Origin: Oncomelania hupensis
Taxonomy: Eukaryota; Mollusca; Gastropoda; Littorinimorpha; Pomatiopsidae
Reading direction: 5' to 3'
Length of the DNA: 64,000 nucleotides
Assembly: GCA_036898135.1 (NCBI GenBank)
Contig: CM072522.1
Span: 31,735,775-31,799,774, forward strand
Position 1 is the stretch's first letter, and every line of letters starts with the position of its first letter. Below are positions 12,007-24,160 of this stretch, piece by piece. The position numbers were made by a program, and so were the translations under genes. The notes beneath the pieces were generated by a model. The model did no database searches. It had not been told where the DNA came from and worked only from the letters and a program-made list of their open reading frames with translations.

Positions 12007-15000
12007 ATGGCCATTTTAAAATGGAATATCCGAGGGATAAGGGCAAATTATGAGGAGCTCTGCTGTTTGCTTACGGAGCATCAACCTGAGGTGTTAGCCA
12101 TTCAGGAAACTCTTATAGATATTACTGGTTATTCCTCTCTAGATTGTTTATCTTCTAGAGGCGTTTCACTCTTTATTCATAGAAACGTCCCATTTAACCC
12201 AATTTCACTTAATACAAGTTTACCAGCAGTTGCAGCCAGAGTATCTCTTTTTAAATCCCTCACAGTTTGTTCTATATATTTAACTCCATCAATAAATGTG
12301 AATAAAAATGAACTTGAGACTTTGATCCAACAGTTGCCTGCCCCTTTTTTGTTGTTGGGAGATTTTAATGGACGCTCTCCCCTGTGGGGTAGCGATCGTA
12401 GCGATTCTCAAGGGAAAATAATTGAAGACATTTTAGACTCGTTGAACCTAGTAACTTTGAACGAGGGTGCTCCAACTTTTTCCTGTCCGAGAAACGCTTC
12501 TTTGTCCCACATTGATATATCGATCTGTGATCCCTCCTTACTTTTGGATTTTAAATGGACAGTTTTAGAAGATCTCCATGGCAGTGACCATTTTCCAGTT
12601 TTATTAAAACATGATTCAGACAACCTTGAGAAACTCATGGCAGGTGGAAACTAAAACAAGCTTATTGGAGTCTGTTTTCTAACCTGTCTGAGGTTCAGTT
12701 ACGTGCTAAGGAGCAGGAATTTTCGAATCCCATAGATCCAATGCAGCTCTACACTGACACAGTTATAAACAGTGCAAAGGAGTCCATCCCGCAAACTTCA
12801 TCAAAACCGTATACAATTAAAAAACCCTGGTTTGATGATGAATGTAAAAAACTTCAGCAAGCCCGTAAAAAAGCTTTAAGAATGATGTATCTGCACCCAA
12901 CCTCTGAAAATAAACAGAACCACCAACGTTTGCGAGCGCAATGCCGACAGCTCTTCAAAAATAAGAGAAGAGAATCGTGGAGAGGTTTCTGCTCCACGCT
13001 AAATTCGAAAGCGAAACTGTCGAAGGTTTGGAAAGTGGTCCACAAACTCAAAAATAAAAGTAACAAACAGGTCAGCCCATGCTTTACTGTGCATGGAGAC
13101 ATAACCGGAGATAAAAAACTAGTAGCTGATCTTTTGGCCTCTTCTTTTGCTGCAAATTCTTCTTCTGAACATTATTCTGTCTCTTTTTAAACAATTACAG
13201 CACGTAAAGAAAAACAATGGTTAAATTTTACCTCTGATAATTCTGAAGATTACAACATTTCGTTCTCATTAGTCGAGCTTGACGATGCAATTAACAAAAG
13301 TGCAGATTCAGCAGTTGGACCGGATGATGTACATTATCAATTTCTCAGACATTTAACAAGGTACTCACGGTCTCAACTGCTGGACATCTTCAATCAGATT
13401 TGGAACACTGGCACCTTTCCTCCCTCTTGGAGAAAGGCCATTATTGTACCCATTCCTAAACCTGGCAAAGACCATACTAATCCCACAAACTATAGACCAA
13501 TAGCCTTAACGTCTTGCTTATGCAAGACGCTGGAAAGAATGGTTTATTCCAGTTTACTGTGGTATCTGGAAACAAATAATATCTTATCCAACACTCAGTG
13601 TTGCTTTCGAAGTGGTCGAAGTACTGTTGACCACCTGGTGCGACTGGAAACTTTTATCCGTAACGCGTTCGTCCAGGGTGAACATGTCGTTGGCATCATG
13701 TTTGATTTGGAAAAAGCCTATGATACCACATGGAAATATGGCATTTTTTCAGATTTACAAGAAATGGGTTTGAAGGGACATTTACCTATGTTTATATCCA
13801 ATTTTCTAACGGACAGAATTTTTCAGGTAAAGGTTGGGGGATCTTTGTCAGATACGAGGGAACAGGAGATGGGAGTGCCTCAGGGTAGCATCCTGTCTCC
13901 CTTGCTGTTTAACATTAAAATAAATAATATTGTTCGTTCCGTCAAACGGGGAATTTACAATTCTTTGTTTGTTGACGATTTTGCGTTAGTAGCCAAAGGT
14001 TAAACCTTGGCATCTGCAGAACGTCAGCTACAGTTATGTGTCAAAGCCGTTGAAGACTGGTTTTTACAAAATGGTTTTACATTTTCTGAAGCAAAAACTG
14101 AATGTATTCACTTTTCCAAGCACCGGGAATTATTCAAGATCCTAATATTACCCTCAATAAAACTCCAATAAAGGCGGTCCAACAAGTCAAATTTTTGGGT
14201 GTTATTTGTGATCAAACGCTATCCTTCATTCCTCATCTGAAAAATTTGAAAACTAAATGTCAACAGGCCTGCAACTTGCTCAAGGTTATCAGTGGTACAG
14301 ACTGGGGTGCTGACAAGAAAACTTTATTGTTGTTATATCGTTCTTTAATTAGATCCAAGTTAGATTATGGTTGCATTGTTTATGGTTCTGCTAGAAAATC
14401 TTATCTTAAAATGTTAGATCCAGTTGCTCATCAGGCATTACGCATTGCTTTGGGTGCTTTTCGCACCTCCCCTTGTGAAAGCCTTTACGTGGAAGCTAAC
14501 GAACCCCCGCTGGAGCTGAGACGTACAAAATTGTCACTGAATTATTATCTAAAATTAAAAACTGATCCCATGAACCCCGCTTATGACTGTGTTTTCAACC
14601 CAGATCTTGTTAAGAAATTTGAAGCCAAACCTAACACAATTCCTTCGTTTGGTATCAGAATGCAGGCTCATTTGGAAAAAGCAGGCATCAATGTTGCTTC
14701 CGTCAACGATGCTGAGCTTCGGACTGAAGCTCCTCCATGGAAATTATGTACCCCAAACATTAATTGGCAGTTGTCCGCTTTCCTCAAAAACAATACATCT
14801 GAAACCATCTATAACCAACTTTATTTAGAACAGTGTGCTTTATACCCAGGATATGAAAAACTTTTTACAGACGGGTCAAAGAAAGGAGATTCAGTTGCTG
14901 CTGCGTCGGTCTCTGGGAGACACTTAGACCAGCCTTTGCAACAGCGTTTACCTGATTTTTGTTCTGTTTATACAGCTGAGCTCAAGGCAATTCATTTAGC

Positions 15001-15673
15001 TCTGAAACAAGTTTATCAATCCAAAAGAACCTCGTTTTTAATCATGTCCGATTCACTGTCAGCACTCCAGGCTCTTTCCACGAGAAAGATATCACACCCT
15101 TTCCTGGCAGAGATCCATGACCTCCATACACAACTTGTTTTTGAGGGTAAAAAGACAGTTTTTATGTGGGTCCCTGGTCAAATGGGCATCCGCGGCAATA
15201 TTGCAGTAGACAGGGCGGCTAAAGATGCTCTGCATCTCGATTTCCCTCCAGAGATTTTCCAGTTTGTGCCCTACTCTGACCTACGTTGTATGACTGGATC
15301 TTATTGTAAACGACTGTGGCAGTCTGACTGGTCTAACCATATCAACAACAAATTATTTCAAATTCTTCCCGATTTGTCCGCTTCTTTGCCTAACTTTGCA
15401 TCCACTCGCAAAGAAGAAACAGTGTTATCTCGCCTTCATATTGGGCATACTTATGTCACCAACAGTTTCCTTTTAAAAGGAGAAGAACCACCATGGTGCT
15501 TTGCATGTGATCAATCCTTTTCTGTTCGCCATTTCATGTCTGAGTGTGCTGATCTGATAGAGGAAAGAGAAACATATTTTGGTTCAATACCTTTCAAAGA
15601 GATTTTTAAAGTATGTAATGGTCAACATCTGTTTCAATTTTTACATGATGTTGGTTTGTTTTATCGCATATAA
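12007..15673 (+). pseudogene. Family B ORF2: endonuclease-RT-RNase H, broken
   Basis: ORF2 begins at the ATG at 12007 with an EEP endonuclease (WNIRGIRANYEEL, IQET, GDFNGRSPLWGS, GSDHFPVLL). A 1-base shift at about 12645 changes the frame. The frame then continues through a linker, has a nonsense TAA at 13188-13190, and enters RT (NYRPIAL, FDLEKAYDT, GVPQGSILSPLLF). The RT active site reads FVDD at about 13968-13979 instead of the usual YVDD/YADD. Another TAA lies at 14001-14003 and another frameshift near 14128. RNase H follows (FTDGSK, YTAELKAI, MSDSLSAL, VPGQMGIRGN). The ORF ends with CFACDQSFSVRHFMSEC and a TAA at 15671-15673. Four lesions indicate a dead copy. Confidence 0.85.
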
Positions 15674-16082
15674 GACATATCGACATGTTTTGTTTAGTTT
15701 TGGGTCTTATTGATTGGACTGAATTTAGTGATTTGATTGAAGAAAGATAACATATTTTTAATACATCAGTTTTAAAGAAGACTTTTAAAGAGGTGTCATG
15801 TGAAAGTTTGTTTGTGTATTTAAGTGTAACAGGCTTATTTTTTAAGATTTGAAACAATTTATAATATTTTAAGATAACGTCTTTCTGGTCCTGATTTGGC
15901 TCGGAAGAGTCCGCTGGACCTAAAGCAATAACCATGTAATGTAATGTAATGTAATGTAATGTATGTAATTAGAGTGTACAGATGCCTTAAGCCTTCATCG
16001 AAACTGTTTTATATTGAGTGACGTCATCGTGTTCCGTCATCATGTTGACGTCATAATTTTTTTTCTTCTCATCCTATTATCT

Positions 16083-16530
16083 CCCAAACTACTAGAGGGA
16101 TTTTATGACAGCCTATAAATAATAACGCCAAAACCGAGAGTTACCATTAACACGAGATAATTGAAATTAACACGTATAATGTTTACTTTACAGAGATACC
16201 GGTAACCAACACTGTTAATTAATAATTATCAATATTTGCCACGCCTTGCTAACGCCAGTTCAGTGTCAAACCAGGCCATTCTCGAATGTTGTCTTCCCGC
16301 CTCTTTTTCTGTCTTTTTCTATCTTCGCGTGATCATGTTTAATTTTCAGTTTTGGCTCTAGCAATCGTTCTGGAAATGAGCCAAAACCGAAAATTGTAAT
16401 TTTCACTTGATAATTACAATTTTTAAGTATCAATTGTAAATATGTCGTTGATATTTTAATTATCACTTGATATTTGTAATTATCAGGGTTTAACGCTAGC
16501 AGGCCGTCATAATGTGAATTACACAGAACA
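16083..16530. repeat. AT-rich inverted-repeat (MITE-like) unit
   Basis: The left arm (16083-16137, containing TATGACAGCCTAT and ACGCCAAAACC) is the imperfect reverse complement of the right arm ending near 16515 (ACGCTAGCAGGCCGTCATAA). The interior is rich in variants of AATTGTAATTATCA. No ORF is present. A related right-arm unit recurs at 18058-18340, beyond the Tc1 element. The class is unresolved. Confidence 0.45.
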
Positions 16531-16604
16531 CGTGTTAATGACTATTATCACTAATACATGTAAGCCTAACTGCAAGTTTTGAAGCCAATAATCCGCCTTA
16601 GGTA

Positions 16605-18055
16605 CAGTGGTGCGCATAAGTTTGGAACCACTTGCAACTTTTGCATTTTTTCAACATTCTGACCTTTAAATTAAATTTTTATTTGATCCTCAACATTTAT
16701 CTACATGCAATGTTACAGGGGATATATTTGACTATAAAATTAACATTGTTATGCACCCTTGGACATACTATTTTAATTTTATTTGTTAACGTTTGCATTT
16801 TAATCAATTTCTGCATAAATCACATAATGTGCAACACTGTTTAATTATGTCAAATAATTTAGCATACTTTAAAATATCGTCATATATTCCTTATATTTCT
16901 TTATATTTGCATAGATGGCCTTTTAAAAAAAGCCGTTTGGTGTATTGGTGATGGCTCAATATTTGGTGGGTCAGCCCTTGCTCTTGATCACGAGACTGCA
17001 TCGAGTCGGCATTGAATGCACCAGTTTGATGAGGTGATCATGGGTGACAACGTGGTTCCAGGCTGCAATCAAGTGACTCAATCAACTCACGCTTTGATGT
17101 CGGGTGTCTCTTTGATATCTTCAGTGCCACCTTGTGCCACAAATTCTCAATGGGAATGAGATCAGGAGACTGACTCGATGTTCTCGATTGACTTGATGTT
17201 CTGCACCCGCTTCCAGTTGATCACCATTTTCGACCGAAGGCAGGGCGCATTGTCATCCTTGAAAATGAACTGACCTGGAAACAGTTGTTGAGCTGATGGC
17301 AGCATGTATTTGTCGAGTATAGTGATGTACTTGGCCCCATTGACCATTCCATCGACGATGTGGAGACGTCCAACGCCACTGGCAGCCATGCAACCCCAGA
17401 CCATGACCTTGAGAGGATGCTTTAATGTGAGGTTAAGACATTCGGGTTTAAACTCCTCTCCAGGAAATCTCCTCACGTAGGGTCGGGCTTGGTTTCCGAA
17501 CAGGCAGAAGGGGCTTTCGTCGCTAAAAAGCGCCGTTTTCCACATTGCACAGGTCCAGGTTGAGTGCTTCCGTGCCCACTCAATTCGGTTGCGCCTTTGT
17601 AAATCAGTAATCAATGGCTTGTTGCGGGCCTTGCAGCCTCGTAGACCAAACTGCAAACACCGGCGACGAAATGTACAAGTGCTGACATTGATATGGCAAT
17701 CATCTGACCACTCACTCAGCAGCAGAGGTGAGATCAACCTGCGATTGCTCAACGAAATGCGTCGAAGTACACGGTCTTCACGTAATGTTGAAGCACGTGG
17801 ACGACCGGACCGAGGCTTGTCCACCACAGAACCAGCCTGGCGCTTCTTCTGCAGAATCTTTACAACCGCGCTGTGACTGCAGCCGACTTTTCTGGCGATC
17901 TGATGACAAGAAAGTCCTTCCTCCTTCATCACAGACACCCTAATACTTTGTACACTAATAAATGTAATAGGTCCGTGACAAAATTAAAATAAAACTTCAT
18001 AATGTTGAAAAAAATGAAAAAGTCGCAAGTGGTTCCAAACTTATGTACACCACTG
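16605..18055 (-). mobile_element. Tc1-like DNA transposon with TA target-site duplication
   Basis: The ends are inverted repeats beginning CAGTGGTG (left 16605, right ending 18055), alike for about 45 bases (CATAAGTTTGGAACCACTTG in both), and flanked by TA at 16603-16604 and 18056-18057. At 1451 bp it has the size of a full-length Tc1 element. It carries one minus-strand transposase gene, which is frameshifted. Confidence 0.92.
16990..17980 (-). pseudogene. Tc1-family transposase, frameshifted before the third catalytic residue
   Basis: The open part is 17938-17162. It contains a paired-like helix-turn-helix (LSCHQIARKVGCSHSAVVKI), a GRPR AT-hook-like motif (RSGRPRAST), then a DDE domain with the first Asp in LFSDESPF and the second in FKDDNAPC. 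The frame is lost near 17165. The third acidic residue of the DD34E triad is found in another frame just downstream (SPDLIPIENLWHKV). The N-terminus upstream of VSVMKEEG is short compared with family members. The protein would cut and rejoin the inverted repeats at TA sites if repaired; as it stands it should be inactive. Confidence 0.88.
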
Positions 18056-18057
18056 TA

Positions 18058-18340
18058 GAATGAAGCATGATCATGTAAAAATTGTAATTATGAAGTGAAA
18101 ATTTTAATTATTATGTGATAATTACAATTTTCGATTTTGGTGCATTTTCAAGCAGGATTGATAGAGCCAAAACGGAAAATAAAACTGGATCTGCGAATAT
18201 ATTTATAATTTTAAAATGATAATTATGATTATCCCTTGATAATTGTAATTATTCCATGTTATTTGTAATTATCTCATGACATTTGTAATTATCAGATTTT
18301 GGCGCTGGTAGGCCGTCATAGGATTTGGTTGAAGTTTGGT
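18058..18340. repeat. Second AT-rich inverted-repeat arm, right of the Tc1 element
   Basis: Contains the same AATTGTAATTATCA-type filler and ends with GGCGCTGGTAGGCCGTCATA, matching the right arm of the 16083-16530 unit. Its left part is missing or replaced by the Tc1 insertion. Confidence 0.4.
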
Positions 18341-18486
18341 ATATAATTAGACTTTATCAACATAAAACCAAACTCATGCAAATAGAGTAATTTAATCATG
18401 ATGACGTCACCTTTTAATTTTTTTTTCATTTCCTTTAAATTTTGTTTGTAATGAGAGTGTACAGATGCGTTGAGGCTTAGTCAAAA

Positions 18487-18637
<151 letters not shown>

Positions 18638-19945
18638 TCATGTCTATGCTAGGCCCGTCGTCTCTCATTACTCTTCCACGTAATAAATTCATTGACTTAC
18701 GTGTGTACAATCTAGCTGCAAATATATGAAATGCATGAATATTCAAGCCAAGTAATTGTGTACTGAGCTAGCAAATGCAATGGTCTGTTCATTAGTGTCC
18801 ATGTGTACAGTGTGTACAATCTTGTCATACATATTAATGGTGCAACAACATGATTATTCATGCCAGGTTTTTGTACCATGCTAGCAAAGTAATGGTTTGT
18901 ACTTGGAGCCCTACTAGATGAATCTTTATATCTATATATATAAACAAAATAACTGCGATAGCATGCCACTGATTTCATACCCCCAAAATCTTTTTGTCTC
19001 ATTGTCCAAGCTTAACACGCTACAACTGTCACACTACATTGGCTTCCCAACGTATACAATCCTTCTTTATTGAGCCTCATACTAAGATGCACAATACAGC
19101 TTTAGGCATAAGAGAATTAAAAGAACGAATTTAAAGCAATAAGCAACACGATTGTTTTTGACACTGCACAGTCCCACTGCCAGTCCTCCAACCTGGAACA
19201 TCTGCGGGGTAAATCCACTTGTAAACAATCCACAAATCCAAATGTCAAATGGCTTATTCATGTGCAAACCAAAAATAAAAGACGGAAAGATAGGCTTAAT
19301 GTCTACATGCACAATGAGTTTCCATGACCATTGCCTCTGAGGCACACATGCAAACAAGACAAGCTTACGTGCATAATGTAGGACTGATTCAGACCATCTG
19401 CGATACGCAGTATGGCCCTGAGTCTACGATCTAAATGACAGGCTCAAAATGATTCGCATTCTCCTGTACAAGGACACAGGACAGTACTTGACATGAATAT
19501 ATGAACTTCTTTTGGTACACAGTACCCTCACGTATTGTCTTACACCTGAATAAATCAAGATGTCAATGATGTAATTTCAAACTTCAAGGACCAGTTTACA
19601 CCACCGTATTCTTCTGTTTGTTCTATATTCTTCAATTCATACTGTATTCTTCCATTTATACTGTGTTCTTAACTATATACTGTGTATTTGTCAGTTTATG
19701 TGGCATTCTTCATTTCTCAAAATACTAACAAATCATACAATTAATGTTCTGTTGTTGCACGCCCAAGTCATCATAGCATCGAGGTGTGCTCTTATTAAAC
19801 AGACATTGATTGAATTAAACTGATTGAAAACTGTGAACTTGCCCACCACTTTAAAACATTTACTCCCGTTGTTATAGAATGTTATATTAAAATTATTTAA
19901 ATTATCCATTTAATCTGACTGTGTGTTAATGCTTTAACATATTAC

Positions 19946-21474
19946 TGTAATATCAGAAATGTTGATGACAAAGATGTGGCAATTCAGCTTAGCGATAAAC
20001 AGATTGTATTGAATAAAACCTGATGTTAATTTACCAGCCCTCTAAAGGAAAGTTCGCATAATTATGTTAAATTAACCTCCCTGAGACGTTCATACCCGAG
20101 ACAACCAAGCAGACCTCGCTAAATAGGAATGTTAGTTAGCTTACTCGACCATCTGACCAGGGTCACTTGACCACTAAGTAGCCATGCGACTCATATCTCT
20201 CTTGGATCTACCCTGCGTCCATTCCCTGACACTCGAAGTCGAGACGTAACAGATCGTGTCCCACATGTAGGACAGGAGAGCAAAATTTCCAAAAGGAGAT
20301 TCATGTGGTCGCGAGAGTGAGACTACTAGCAACAAGAATTAAATGATTGGTCGAAGATGACGTAGAGACCCCTGCATATCCCCATATACGCAGATTTAGC
20401 CAGTCAGTCGAATACGAAGTGCGGAATCACGATGGTCAAATGAGCGAACTGAAGTGAATGATTATCCTCAACCATCACCAAGACAGTGATAAACTAGAGA
20501 CGGTTTCACGATTCCCAGAGGCTAGAAGTAAGTTAACACTAGTAGTTTCTAGTACGTGTATGTTTATATTTTATATTGATTGCCATGTATTAGTATGTTC
20601 ATGTTATATGTATTTACAGAAACTGATGATTATTTCTGGCACATGTGCATAGTGCTCGCTAAATCTTAGCCTTAAGATTCGGATATAGTAGTGTGCAAAT
20701 GGGAAACTCAGCAGGTGTCTGATGCTATAGACTCCTTGCAGAGGGCATCGCATACCCATATCTGAATAGAATATTGTAGCAACAGTTCTGGATTTTACAG
20801 TTCAGCTCTGGGACGGTTTGTGGAGTCAATGCATGACGCTTGCTCCCATGAAAAAGAAAGAGATCATCTAGATTCTACCTCGCCACGTCCGGCCCCGTAG
20901 CTACACGACTCGCCCGATCATCCCGAGAGTGCCCAGACCCCCTCAGAGTGACCACCAAACTCAAGCACTTGCAGACGCTGAGCAGCTAAGTCCCTCTCAA
21001 CTGCAACTGATGTAGAACTACTCGGACCAATATTAGACCACCAAACATATAACTTTGTAGCACGTGATGAAGAAGAACTGCTAAAGAAATTGCCCAGCAC
21101 ATTGAACAGAGTTATTAATTTACATTTAATTAAAGTCATGTTAGATTTTGTGTTGAACATATACAAGTTGAAATCACATACATATACGACTGGTTTCATT
21201 CTATTTGTATTGTTGTGTGTCCACTAGCTCTTCTTCTCTTGAGACCAAGTAAACTAGTCATTTGATTAGTAAAAAGCATTTCTTAAAGTGAGTCAATGAT
21301 ACTTTAAACCCGAGAACAAATATAAATTTTATGTGACCAAGCACCTTGATTAGTCTCTCACATCGCTTTGGAATTTGGGTAAAGAACGTCTGATAGAGGC
21401 AGCTTAATGCCCCATCTATCTACAAGTCTTACTCCTCTTGTAAGATAAGCGTATCTTCTCCAGGAATCATCACA
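19946..21474 (+). repeat. Dispersed repeat X, copy 1 (about 1.5 kb, LTR-like ends)
   Basis: Starts TGTAATATCAG and ends AATCATCACA. It is similar over its whole length to a second copy in this window (33373-34007 joined to about 43520-44441). Shared landmarks include AGAAGTAAGTTAACAC, TTAGCCTTAAGATTCGGAT, CTCTGGGACGGTTTGTGG and CCGAGAACAAATATAAATTT. No coding potential was seen. The TG...CA ends and length suggest an LTR, but I see no target-site duplication, so the class is open. Confidence 0.65.
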
Positions 21475-21539
21475 ATAATTTATTACTTTGAATGCTGACA
21501 ATTACACATTATAAATCAATCTGAAGGTTGGATTATTGC

Positions 21540-22620
21540 TTCATTTAATTGGATACGACTGAAGTTTAAATCCATTTTTCATTTCTTTTACTTTTTTCCC
21601 ATACCTTTTGCATATCCTTTGACTCTGAAACCTCTTTAACACAAAATTCAGACCAATACTGTTTTTTTTGCCTGAACTATAACACTATTACATTGTATCT
21701 TTGCATATTTCATCTTTGTGAAATTTTCTTCCGTTTTATTTTTAATCCAATGCTTACATAAGTCTTTTTTAAAATTTACAGCTGTTTCACATTCACTGTT
21801 CCACCAAGAATTTCCAGAATGGTTTTTTAGTTTCTTAGATTACACTTTGGTATATATTTTTCTGCTGCTGTTAATAATATATTATTTCTAAAATTTGAAT
21901 AAAACACATCTATATCATCATGAATAATACTGTCAGTATCGATGGCATTGAGATGTGCTTGAAAATCTTCCCATATTACAAATTTATATTTAAATTTAGG
22001 AATGATGTCTTCTGTTTTATCATCTTTATCATAATCAACATCCTTGAGCTTAATAATAATTGGTATATGATCACTTCCTAGACAATCGTCTAGCGGAGAC
22101 CAAGTGCAAGTTATTGCTAAGTCAGGTGTTGTAAATGACAGATCAGTTGCCGTGGGCCTGTGGTATGAAACATCAGGGATTCTTGTATACTGACCGTCAT
22201 TTAAGAGGCATAATTTAGAGTCCAACATATTTTCAACTAAACGGCTACTTGTTACTATAGTACAACCTGGCTCCCACTACGGCGAATGCGCATTAAAGTC
22301 CCCCATTATTAACCACTTAGCATTTGACTTTACTAATGTTTTTAACCAATCTGTATTTTCTTCTTTCGGACCTTCTGGTAAATATACAGACAAAACATTT
22401 AAAACAATATGCTTGTTAATTTCAACACTGCAGCAGTACTATAAATATTCTTTAATGACGTAGGTACAGGCGATGGAAATAAGCAATAATCTAAATCACA
22501 CCTAATATATAACGCTGTCTGTACTTTTCTTTTGTCATCGAATTCAAGAGCATGAAACAAAGGAGGATAATAATAATTCTTTAACTTAGGGAGCCTCTTC
22601 GGGTCAATATTCACTTCAGC
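21540..22620 (-). pseudogene. Family C non-LTR ORF2: endonuclease domain, decayed
   Basis: Read on the minus strand, several frames give an EEP endonuclease in order: TALYIRCDLDYC (about 22520), then VYLPEGPKEENTDWL, MGDFNAHSP (about 22290), and GSDHIPIIIKL (about 22065). A linker with WWNSEC follows and ends near 21540. The frame is broken by a stop inside the GDFNAHSP region and by small shifts. The reverse transcriptase that should follow is absent, so the copy is 3'-incomplete here. It lies downstream, on the same strand, of the SGNH-type ORF1, consistent with a single two-ORF element. Confidence 0.75.
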
Positions 22621-22959
22621 ATCCTAAGCACCAATCAAATTAACATTCTATACATTACTTCAAACGCTATTTATATAATTATACATAAATAAACATCACA
22701 TACAAATGTATCGGACACTGCACTATTTTACATGTGTATAAGCCTACATTGTCTCTCAGCCCAAAAAAAAGTAAGTGATAAATTAACATCACTTGTTTGG
22801 AACTTTGTCCTTTTATTATATATCTTTAAAAAAAGGGGAGAAAGTCCTACTGCACCCTTTTTCAGAACAAAAATGCGACCTATACTTACTTTCTTCACTA
22901 TAGTCTCTACCGTCATCTTCGCCGTATGCGCTGCAATACATGTAAGATAACTCTTTCTT

Positions 22960-23536
22960 AGCACGAGTTATCGCACTTCCCGGATGTCCAAGTAATTATC
23001 CCTGAGTGAACCCTCTTGGTATATAAGCTCTTTGATCATACTTTGAGATATTCTCATGTTGAAGGAATGAAATGTTCTTGATTTCAAACAATTTCGACAC
23101 CAATACAGCATTAAATAGACATCTTTTTCTCTCCAAATCCTGATGACCAGTTGGCGCTATTTAGCTTACTACGAACTTAGTCAAAGGCTTCTCTGTTACA
23201 ACCTTTTTGATCTTGGTAGCCAGGTTCAATGCAGCTGCTCTCGGCTCCTTCTTTTTCAAATCGTTGAGCCCCACGTGAATAACAGCAGCATCAATATGAT
23301 CCTCAATTGTAGTTGGAACGTATTCTGCAGTGAACATCTTCCTGTGTACAGGGTTCTTGTCAGCCGATATCTCTTCAAGGATTTTCGATAGATCTTCTGT
23401 TGTAGATGCCTTCTTGTGAAACGCATGGAACCCGTACGATCTTCCAAGCTTTTTTCCATCAACATTTCTGATCACAGAATGTCCTATTACGGCTACTTTT
23501 TTTTTTTGAGTAAAATTTACGTCCCCGGACACATTA
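22960..23536 (-). pseudogene. Family C non-LTR ORF1: SGNH/GDSL-esterase-like domain
   Basis: The minus frame from 23536 reads KKKVAVIGHSVIRNVDGKK, an SGNH block I with GHS in place of GDS. Then comes AAVIHVGLNDL (block III, GxND). A TAA at 23163-23161 interrupts it, and the same frame continues with IAPTGHQDLERK, NAVLVSKLFEIKNISFLQHENI and a degenerate C-terminal block. Esterase domains of this fold occur in ORF1 of CR1-like non-LTR elements (family knowledge). The nucleophile Ser is retained; the flanking Asp is His. On its 5' side it is broken by a PIF/Harbinger insertion. Confidence 0.7.
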
Positions 23537-23667
23537 GGGTGAAATTATACTGCCACGCGCGACTGAAGTGCGGACCGAAAAAAGTCGTGTCCTCTTCTAT
23601 ATTTCCTATCGGTGATTATACTGACACGACTAGACGTAAGAGGTCGTGCGGATAAAAAACGACGTGC

Positions 23668-23979
23668 GTGCATGCAGCACTTCTTTTTAGCGTGCGGAAG
23701 GGCCCGCTCTCCTATCGAAATGTTTCGTTACCATCCGGTCTGTTTCCTGCCAAGTTGGAGGACGAAAGATTGATTGTGGCGGTGCGCTGCAGAGAATTGA
23801 TATATAACAAAACGGACAAAAATCACAGCAATCGGGAACTTATTCAAAGAGCATGGGAAAACATTGCTAGGGAAATGGGAAATGAAGGTAAAGGTGATTC
23901 TGATGAATACATTTGGATATTGAATTTTGTTTCAACCAGCCCGTTTGCTTATGTTTGGTGTCTGCTATCGAATGAATAA
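23668..23979 (+). CDS. MADF-domain-like first exon inside the Harbinger element
   Basis: The frame encodes LEDERLIVAVRCRELIYNKT then NRELIQRAWENIAREMGNEG, the N-terminal half of a MADF (Myb/SANT-like) domain. PIF/Harbinger elements carry such a DNA-binding accessory protein beside their transposase (family knowledge). Right after MGNEG the DNA reads AAGGTAAAG, a good 5' splice-donor match at about 23886. The residues after it (KGDSDEYIW onward) do not look like MADF and are probably intron read-through. The rest of the gene seems to have been lost in the internal deletion. Confidence 0.55.
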   Translation: MHAALLFSVRKGPLSYRNVSLPSGLFPAKLEDERLIVAVRCRELIYNKTDKNHSNRELIQRAWENIAREMGNEGKGDSDEYIWILNFVSTSPFAYVWCLLSNE

Positions 23980-24019
23980 TGAATATGGATATACAGTTGT
24001 CTTTGAATAGTTTAAATAT

Positions 24020-24126
24020 CTCTACCCTGTCTCTCTGTCTCTGTCTCTCTCTGTCTGTCTCTCTCTCTGTCTCTCTGTCTCTCTCTGTCTCTCGTGTAGG
24101 CATGAATGAGCAAACATGTGCATAGG

Positions 24127-24158
<32 letters not shown>
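24020..24158 (+). repeat. (TCTG)n/(TC)n and (GT)n microsatellites
   Basis: CTCTGTCTCTCTGTC-type repeats to about 24095, then about 30 bases of GT from 24131. They lie in the deleted interior of the Harbinger element. Confidence 0.9.

Positions 24159-24160
<2 letters not shown>

Larger units (their letters stand above)
11183..15965 (+). mobile_element. Non-LTR retrotransposon family B (I/Nimbus-like, RNase H-bearing), 5'-truncated
   Basis: Two coding regions (ORF1 end and ORF2) are followed by a 3' noncoding region and a (TAATG)n tail at 15937-15963. The order is CCHC Gag-like ORF1, then endonuclease, RT, RNase H and a terminal Cys/His motif. This fits I-group elements, which carry RNase H (family knowledge); the clade assignment is inference. 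The 5' end is truncated within the ORF1 zinc knuckles. Multiple stops and frameshifts show it is inactive. Confidence 0.85.

Noticed and set aside
20458..20652. Small plus-strand frame in repeat X
   Set aside because: The matching region of the second repeat X copy is not open, so coding conservation is absent.
22728..22964. Short frames on both strands between the ORF1 and ORF2 remnants of family C
   Set aside because: No domain similarity; they overlap each other and sit in the decayed ORF1-ORF2 junction.
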